DNA of 6,053 nucleotides from Acidobacteriota bacterium (GTDB taxonomy: Bacteria > Acidobacteriota > Terriglobia > Terriglobales > Acidobacteriaceae), in contig QHZX01000143.1 in the NCBI GenBank assembly GCA_003224835.1, positions 1-6,053 on the forward strand, in the 5' to 3' direction. The position numbers and the translations under genes were made by a program. The notes under the pieces are model-generated. The model made no database searches. It was not told where the DNA came from and was given only the letters and a program-made list of their open reading frames with translations. Positions 1-4,509 of the stretch are shown piece after piece (position 1 is the stretch's first letter; each line of letters begins with the position of its first letter).

Positions 1-1884
1 TTTGTAGCGATTGTAGTACTTCAGGAAACGATCCTGCTGTCCATAACTGGAGATATTTCCAAGAAGCAGGTCGGCGAACGGATTACGAGAAGTGATGTTG
101 GTGTCGGAAGAGTCAAAGGTGAGATAGCCCGGTACCGAGCCGGAACCGAGCTCCCCTCCCAATTCATTTTTCTGACCGAAGGCAACATAGGCTCCGAACT
201 GCAGGTTATGTTTCCCTACGATCTTGGTCATGTTGTCGCGGTATGTGTAAGTGGGGTTGGAATTGTAAATACCGTTTGGAATGTATCCTGGGTCTTCGCC
301 AAATCCGCCGCCATAAGCGTCTCCTCCGACCAAGTTAATTCCGGGAAGAGATCCATTGAAGCCGTTTTGGAAGATACCACCAATCGTAATATTCGGTCCC
401 CGTTTCCAATTTCCTACGTTGTTCAGAATGATGTGGTCGGTGGTATAGCTGAATACGAATTCATTGAGCAAGGTTGGGTTTAATGTGGAGGTGAGTCTTG
501 TTACCAAACTCACGCCGGGACCTTTGAACGCTGTTTCAACGGTTGGAAAGCTTCCCGCATTTGTCCACAGGGGGGTCGAGGTCACCGTATCCCACGAGTC
601 ATGAATAAATCGAAAGGTGAGCCTCTCACCCGGCGTGAGATTGTGATCCACTCGGATCAACTCTTCACGCCAATTTGTCGGCAGGCTGACATTTGTATTG
701 TAGAACTCAGCCCCAGGAACTCCGGTAGTCGGGAGGGGGATATATCCCAATAGCGCCTGCACATTAGGATCGCTTGGATTAAAGGAAGTTACAATATTTA
801 GATTCGGGGTGTGCCCAGTCCCATCCAGAAAACCTGGAACCGCGGGGCAGTCCGCCATTGGGTCAGCCAGGGCGGGATCAACCGTCGTATTTGGGCACAA
901 ATCACTAAAATCGCCACTTCTCTCAGCTACAGATGGCACTGCCTGGTTGAAGTTGTTTGGCACTCGATCCTTGCGCCATTCTTGTGACCAGAAGAAGAAC
1001 GTGTGGTCCTTCCAGATTGGGCCACCGACTGTGTATCCATAGTCGTTCTTCTTGTACGGCGCGACGCTGCTGTCGAAATAATTTTTTGCATTGAAGATGT
1101 CGTTGCGAACGAACTCATATGCATCGCCATGAAAACCGTTGGTGCCAGACTTGGTTTCTACTTCGACCGTTCCCGACCCGTTTCGCCCATATTGCGCTCC
1201 GTAATTTGACGTGAGCACTTTGAATTCGGCAATGGCGTCAATACTTGGATAAACGTTTAAGGTCTCGTTGCTGCCGTTATCCATGTTGTCGCCGCCGTCA
1301 AGTTCCCAATTGTTGTATTCAGTTCGTCCGCCGTTAACACTGAACGCAACGTTTCCATAAACCCCGACAGTACCTTCGTCCTGTCCAGTCTGGTTGCTTA
1401 CACCAGGCATCAGCGTGACCAGCTGAGTGAAATTTCTCCCGTTCAGTTCAAGCTGGCTCACTTCTTTGCCGGTTATTACACCGGCCAGATCTGACGACTG
1501 CGTTTCCACTTGGGCAACATTGGTGCCCTCAACGTTGACCGTTTCCGACGTGGCGCCGACCTCCAGCTTCACGTCGGTTCGTGCCTTCTCGCCCACGTTC
1601 AGAACGATCCCCTTAGCCTCATACTTCTTGAACCCCTGTGCGGTAACCGCCAGGTTGTACGCGCCAACCGGCAGAGCCGCGAAGAGGAAGTCCCCGCCGC
1701 TATTCGCCGTCACTGTGTGCGCTGTACCTTGGGCGACACTGGTGACCGTCACCTGCGCATTCCCAACTGCCGCGCCACTAGGATCCGTGACAGTTCCAGT
1801 GATCTGGGCGGTATCTTGGGCCAGCAGGACCGCTGGGGCAAAGGTGAATGCAAGAAACAAGAAGCGCAATGCGGAGGCTTTCAT
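1..1884 (-). CDS. TonB-dependent receptor, Oar-like, with N-terminal carboxypeptidase-regulatory-like domain (3' end outside window)
   Basis: This is an outer-membrane beta-barrel receptor of the TonB-dependent superfamily, expected to import a bulky ligand using energy passed from the inner membrane. The reading frame is open for 628 codons from ATG 1884-1882 to the window edge; the family usually exceeds 1000 residues, so roughly the last third or more is missing here. Residues 1-22 form a signal peptide ending AVLLA before QD. Residues about 25-110 are a CarboxypepD_reg/Cna-B-like domain (ITGTVTDPSGAAV, LPVGAYNLAV). Residues about 115-255 are the plug (LNGRNFTQLVTLMPGV, FSVNGGRTEYNNWELDG, NYGAQYGRNGSGTVEV, SGTNGFHGDAYEF). 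The barrel follows, with SVAERSGDFS near 318-327 and NPFADLLLGN at 601-610. A Shine-Dalgarno AGGAG lies 6 nt before the ATG. The LacI-type gene is immediately upstream on the same strand, suggesting ligand-responsive control and perhaps a carbohydrate substrate; the true substrate cannot be read from the sequence. Confidence 0.93.
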   Translation of the reverse strand, partial: MKASALRFLFLAFTFAPAVLLAQDTAQITGTVTDPSGAAVGNAQVTVTSVAQGTAHTVTANSGGDFLFAALPVGAYNLAVTAQGFKKYEAKGIVLNVGEKARTDVKLEVGATSETVNVEGTNVAQVETQSSDLAGVITGKEVSQLELNGRNFTQLVTLMPGVSNQTGQDEGTVGVYGNVAFSVNGGRTEYNNWELDGGDNMDNGSNETLNVYPSIDAIAEFKVLTSNYGAQYGRNGSGTVEVETKSGTNGFHGDAYEFVRNDIFNAKNYFDSSVAPYKKNDYGYTVGGPIWKDHTFFFWSQEWRKDRVPNNFNQAVPSVAERSGDFSDLCPNTTVDPALADPMADCPAVPGFLDGTGHTPNLNIVTSFNPSDPNVQALLGYIPLPTTGVPGAEFYNTNVSLPTNWREELIRVDHNLTPGERLTFRFIHDSWDTVTSTPLWTNAGSFPTVETAFKGPGVSLVTRLTSTLNPTLLNEFVFSYTTDHIILNNVGNWKRGPNITIGGIFQNGFNGSLPGINLVGGDAYGGGFGEDPGYIPNGIYNSNPTYTYRDNMTKIVGKHNLQFGAYVAFGQKNELGGELGSGSVPGYLTFDSSDTNITSRNPFADLLLGNISSYGQQDRFLKYYNRYK

Positions 1885-1890
1885 TTTCCA

Positions 1891-1895
1891 CTCCT
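1891..1895 (-). promoter_or_regulatory. Ribosome binding site of the TonB-dependent receptor gene
   Basis: On the minus strand AGGAG is followed by a 6-nt spacer (TGGAAA) and ATG at 1884. This strong match, together with a good signal peptide directly after the ATG, fixes the start. Confidence 0.8.
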
Positions 1896-1969
1896 GATGA
1901 CTACATTTCGGGCACAAGTACAAATTGGGCCACGCTAAAACTAACGAGGCACACTGCCTGGGAGATTGC

Positions 1970-1987
1970 TATTAAATCGTGTTAATA
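1970..1987. promoter_or_regulatory. Candidate LacI-family operator TATTAAATCGTGTTAATA
   Basis: The site has perfect 6-bp arms TATTAA and TTAATA around the centre ATCGTG. Seven of nine base pairs of the even-length dyad are symmetric, and the central step is CpG (1978-1979). LacI-family proteins typically bind even-numbered palindromes with a central CpG, into which a hinge-helix leucine inserts. The encoded regulator next door has a suitable hinge (ARSLR). The site lies between the TTGACA box and the receptor start and overlaps the best TATTAA -10-like hexamer (1982-1987, minus strand), where binding should repress. That it binds this particular regulator is inference. Confidence 0.5.
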
Positions 1988-2014
1988 CTGGACGAAAGCT
2001 TAAATCACTGTCAA
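1982..2014 (-). promoter_or_regulatory. Possible sigma-70-type promoter of the receptor gene
   Basis: On the minus strand a perfect TTGACA occurs at 2014-2009. The most -10-like hexamer downstream, TATTAA at 1987-1982, is separated by 21 bp, longer than the usual 16-18. At a 17-bp spacing the hexamer is CCAGTA, a poor match. The -35 element is therefore clear but the -10 assignment is weak. The true start site may use another element or need an activator. Confidence 0.35.
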
Positions 2015-2032
2015 GCCAAAAATTGTCTTGAC
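2010..2032. repeat. Inverted repeat GTCAAG-N11-CTTGAC
   Basis: Perfect 6-bp arms occupy 2010-2015 and 2027-2032 around an 11-bp AT-rich spacer. The left arm overlaps the minus-strand TTGACA box at 2009-2014. It could be a second protein-binding site or a weak hairpin in the 3' untranslated part of the LacI-type mRNA. A following T run is absent, so a terminator is unlikely. Confidence 0.4.
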
Positions 2033-2072
2033 GAGCTTGCTTTGTAACCCACTGGAATGACTCGCCGGCCAT

Positions 2073-3119
2073 TCATGTCGGTTTGCATGTGGAGTCGCGA
2101 ATCACCAACTCCGGAGTGAGCTTCCGGTGCTGTGCCATTATTTTGGTCTTTTGCTGCACGGCCGTGATGCCTTCGGAAACTATACTGACCGCCATCTTTC
2201 CCATCTCTGCCATTGGCTGCCGTACGGTGGTCAACGATGGCGTAAGCAGGCTCGAGGGCGCAACGTCGTCGAACCCAATGACCGAGCACTGCTCTGGAAC
2301 TCTAATCCCGGCTTTTCCCAACGCGCGGACCGCGCCCAGCGCTGTCATATCATCGAATGCCATTAACGCCGTGAACGGACGCTTTTGCCGCAGCAGGTCT
2401 TCGGTCAACCTGTAGCCCGCTTCGAAGCTGGAAGTCGGATCGCTCGATTCGGGCAGATCGAGAACCAGAGCGGCGTCGATCTCCAAGTTGTGTTCTTTTG
2501 CGAAATTACGTACGCCCTTCCAGCGTGGCGCTGTGTCAGTAATGCGCTTGGGCCCACGAATAAAGGCGATATGCCGATGCCCCAGCGAGAACAGGTGTTC
2601 AATCGCGGCGTTGGCGCCAAGTTCGTTATCGACTGTTACCGAACTGATCGAGCCGGCTTGCAATTCGCGGCCAATCATCGCGGTCGGAATGTTCGCTTTT
2701 TCCAAGTCTCCGAGCACATCGATTTCAACGAACAGCCAGTTCGCAACCACGATCAAAGCTTCCACGCGGCGATCGAGCAGCATTTCCAGATAACGTTCGA
2801 AACGGCTGCGCTCGTTGTGAACGTCGGTGAGAATGGGCAAAAAGGAGTCCTGATAAAGCGTGCTTTCAATCCCGCGCAGGATTGGCGTGCAATAGGGATC
2901 GGTCATGTCAAAGACCATGACGCCAACGGTATGGCTACGCTGGTTCCGCAGAGAACGCGCGAACAGATTGGGACGGTATCCCAGTTTTTTTGCCGCGCGC
3001 TCAATTCGTTTTTTGGTTGTATCCGGAATATAGCGGGCGAGCGGGGCATTGTTTAAGACAATGGAAACGGTGGTCGACGAGAAACCGCTCTCCTTCGCTA
3101 CTTCGCGAATGGTAACCAC
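2073..3119 (-). CDS. LacI/GalR-family transcriptional regulator
   Basis: A cytoplasmic DNA-binding repressor of 348 residues, normal for the family (330-350). Residues 2-22 are the helix-turn-helix (VTIREVAKESGFSSTTVSIV). Residues about 46-60 are the hinge (LGYRPNLFARSLRNQ). From about 63 onward is a periplasmic-binding-protein-like ligand domain with VTVDNELGANAAIEHL (161-176), AFDDMTALGAVRAL (254-267), VIGFDD (280-285) and LTTVRQPMAEMG (296-307). R199, D256 and D284 align with E. coli LacI R197, N246 and D274, which contact inducer, so a sugar-like effector is likely; its identity is unknown. The frame is open upstream to 3314, but the family starts right at the HTH, and GTG 3119-3117 has an AGG 6 nt before it. 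This start also avoids overlap with the divergent gene. ATG 3206 would add 29 unconserved residues. The receptor gene downstream is the natural target. Confidence 0.93.
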   Translation of the reverse strand: MVTIREVAKESGFSSTTVSIVLNNAPLARYIPDTTKKRIERAAKKLGYRPNLFARSLRNQRSHTVGVMVFDMTDPYCTPILRGIESTLYQDSFLPILTDVHNERSRFERYLEMLLDRRVEALIVVANWLFVEIDVLGDLEKANIPTAMIGRELQAGSISSVTVDNELGANAAIEHLFSLGHRHIAFIRGPKRITDTAPRWKGVRNFAKEHNLEIDAALVLDLPESSDPTSSFEAGYRLTEDLLRQKRPFTALMAFDDMTALGAVRALGKAGIRVPEQCSVIGFDDVAPSSLLTPSLTTVRQPMAEMGKMAVSIVSEGITAVQQKTKIMAQHRKLTPELVIRDSTCKPT

Positions 3120-3195
3120 GACCGGCCTGCCTTGTGCGCCTAGGGCTTGAATTCGCAGCCTCCGCTGGCGGACACTACAGCAGAGACTTGCACGA
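3120..3195. promoter_or_regulatory. 76-bp divergent intergenic region with back-to-back promoters
   Basis: This short stretch separates two GTG starts, the LacI-type gene to the left and the TPR gene to the right, so both promoters must lie here or reach into the coding regions. No good -35/-10 pair stands out on either strand; on the plus strand a TTGAAT (3147-3152) is followed only by weak -10 candidates. A near-perfect 12-bp palindrome, TCCGCTGGCGGA, lies at 3161-3172 and could bind a regulator, although its centre is TG and not the CpG usual for LacI-family sites. Confidence 0.5.
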
Positions 3196-4422
3196 GTGTC
3201 AAGCATTTCGCAAACTTCTCGCCGTCTTATCTGCTCATTTCTGATAGCAGGTGGGCTGTTGCCATGTCTTTGCGCAGGATTGGAAGATGGCAGTCCCGCC
3301 ACCCAGAACACCACAGTTCCTGATCAAAAAGCCGGTCCGCAGGCGCTCTTCGAACACGGCCAAACTGCTCTGCAGCAAGGGCATCTCCCGGAAGCTGAGG
3401 CGGCTTTTCGTAGCGTTCTCGACTTGGATCCGAGTTCGACCGGCGCCTACGCAAATTTAGGCGTGGTGTACATGCGCGAGAAGCGCTGGAAACCCGCCCT
3501 CACGATGCTCCGAAAAGCGGAGCAACTCTCGCCCGGTGTGCCAGGGATCAAGCTGAACATCGGACTCGCCTATTACAGGCAGAACAAGTTTCAACAAGCT
3601 ATTCCGGCCTTCGAATCCGTCGTGAAGAGGTCCCCGGAGTCGACGCAAGCGCGTTATCTGCTGGGACTTTGTTACTTTTTCACCCAAAACTATTCCGCGG
3701 CCGCAGAAGCGCTCGAGCCCTTGCAGCAGCAGGAATTGAATGATCTGAATTATCTCTACGTCCTCGCCATCTCGGCTTGGAAATCGAAGCAACCGGAAAT
3801 TGAGCAGCGTGCGATGGCCCGGCTGTTAGAGGTTGGCGGTGACACTCCGGAGTTTCACCTGCTGATGGGTAAAGCCCATTTCAACCGCGAGGAATACGAT
3901 GATGCGATCAAGGAATTGCAACTTGCGGCCCAGGCTTCGCCGAAGCTGCCCTTCGTGCATTTTTATCTCGGTCTTTCCGAGATGAAGAAACAGAACTTTG
4001 ATGGCGCCAGGGCTGAGTTCCTGAAGGATTCCGAGATCGAGCCTGACGTGCCATACAACTACGATCAGCTCGGGGTAATTGCGGTTAACCAGCAGCACAT
4101 GAACCAGGCGGAAGAATATTTCAACCGCGCTTTGAGCATCGATCCAAACCTGGCAAGTTCCCGTTATCAGCTCGCCCGTGTGTACCAAATCAATGGCGAA
4201 TATGCCAAGGCACTTTCTCAGGCCGACGCCACGCTGAAGCTGCAGCCTGACAATTCGAGCGTTCATTATTTGCGTGGACAGATTCTGCAGCACCTCAGGC
4301 GAACAGAAGAGGCCAAGGCTGAAATGCAGAAAGCCGCAGGTATTTCAAATCAGGCCCGCCTTCAACGTGAGAAAGAACTGGAGAATCCTGAGCCGGATCT
4401 GCGCCAAGCGCCAGAACCCTAG
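3196..4422 (+). CDS. Secreted tetratricopeptide-repeat (TPR) protein
   Basis: A 408-residue protein made almost entirely of TPR units, helical hairpins that act as protein-interaction scaffolds. Residues 1 to about 28 look like a signal peptide: SRR, then a hydrophobic stretch LICSFLIAGGLLPCLCAG, pointing to the periplasm or envelope. About ten 34-residue units run from near 48 to 383. The clearest are AYANLGVVYMREKRWKPAL (84-102), LNIGLAYYRQNKFQQAI (120-136), HLLMGKAHFNREEYDDAI (221-238), YDQLGVIAVNQQHMNQAEEYF (289-309, split at A296) and YQLARVYQINGEYAKAL (324-340). The unit around 184-217 is degenerate. The tail (384-408) is charged and proline-containing. No enzymatic domain is visible. 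The start is GTG with only a weak GAGA 9 nt upstream; it is preferred because it gives the signal peptide and the frame is closed by TGA at 3148-3150. The AsmA-like gene follows after 87 bp and may be co-transcribed. The exact role is unknown. Confidence 0.88.
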   Translation: MSSISQTSRRLICSFLIAGGLLPCLCAGLEDGSPATQNTTVPDQKAGPQALFEHGQTALQQGHLPEAEAAFRSVLDLDPSSTGAYANLGVVYMREKRWKPALTMLRKAEQLSPGVPGIKLNIGLAYYRQNKFQQAIPAFESVVKRSPESTQARYLLGLCYFFTQNYSAAAEALEPLQQQELNDLNYLYVLAISAWKSKQPEIEQRAMARLLEVGGDTPEFHLLMGKAHFNREEYDDAIKELQLAAQASPKLPFVHFYLGLSEMKKQNFDGARAEFLKDSEIEPDVPYNYDQLGVIAVNQQHMNQAEEYFNRALSIDPNLASSRYQLARVYQINGEYAKALSQADATLKLQPDNSSVHYLRGQILQHLRRTEEAKAEMQKAAGISNQARLQREKELENPEPDLRQAPEP

Positions 4423-4509
4423 CGTTTTTTGTTACACTTACGTCGTTTTTCAGCCCACTCCAGCAGCGGACGCCTCATCCAATGTATGCCCCCGGACTCG
4501 GAGGTCCTC
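4423..4509 (+). other. 87-bp gap between TPR and AsmA-like genes
   Basis: It holds T runs at 4425-4430 and 4446-4450, but neither is preceded by a close GC-rich stem; the nearest, GCGC-CAA-GCGC, sits inside the end of the TPR coding region about 13 nt before the first run. TACACT (4433-4438) resembles a -10 box but has no matching -35. I see neither a firm terminator nor a firm promoter, which leaves co-transcription of the two genes open. Confidence 0.45.
4500..4504 (+). promoter_or_regulatory. Ribosome binding site of the AsmA-like gene
   Basis: GGAGG is followed by a 5-nt spacer and ATG 4510. This decides against the in-frame ATG at 4486, which would add eight residues (MPPDSEVL) and lacks a comparable Shine-Dalgarno sequence. 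Confidence 0.75.

Larger units (their letters stand above)
1885..2072 (-). promoter_or_regulatory. 188-bp intergenic control region between LacI-type gene and receptor gene
   Basis: This non-coding, relatively AT-rich gap separates the stop of the LacI-type gene from the receptor ATG. It contains a TTGACA box, an 18-bp CpG-centred palindrome, a GTCAAG/CTTGAC inverted repeat and the receptor ribosome binding site, each listed separately. No convincing intrinsic terminator (GC-rich stem followed by a T run in the minus direction) is visible, so read-through from the LacI-type gene into the receptor gene is possible alongside a dedicated promoter. Confidence 0.65.

Noticed and set aside
1427..1938. 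Two overlapping plus-strand open frames (156 and 142 codons) near the receptor start
   Set aside because: They are antisense to the signal peptide, regulatory-like domain and plug of the receptor, whose frame is continuous and conserved. The translations look random.
2385..3056. A 223-codon plus-strand open frame opposite the LacI-type gene
   Set aside because: It lies wholly antisense to a gene with complete family motifs, its translation resembles no family I know, and I saw no good ribosome binding site. It is a by-product of the codon usage of the real gene.
3220..3228. Twin arginines (SRR) in the TPR protein leader as a Tat signal, and its cysteines as a lipobox
   Set aside because: The residues after RR (LICS) do not match the usual FLK portion well. 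Neither C24 (LLPC) nor C26 (PCLC) is preceded by an acceptable lipobox, so an ordinary Sec signal peptide is the simpler reading.
3117..3314. Longer start for the LacI-type gene (ATG 3314 or ATG 3206)
   Set aside because: The added residues are unlike anything at the N-terminus of the family, where the helix-turn-helix begins within a few residues of the start. Either start would also overlap the divergent TPR gene. ATG 3206 has a GAGAAG-like sequence upstream, so a small doubt remains.
3826..4293. A 155-codon minus-strand open frame inside the TPR gene
   Set aside because: It is a reverse-strand shadow of repetitive TPR coding sequence with no independent signals.
4380..4430. Possible intrinsic terminator after the TPR gene (GCGC-CAA-GCGC and a run of six T)
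   Set aside because: The stem is only 4 bp, lies inside the coding region and is separated from the T run by about 13 nt, which does not fit a standard terminator.
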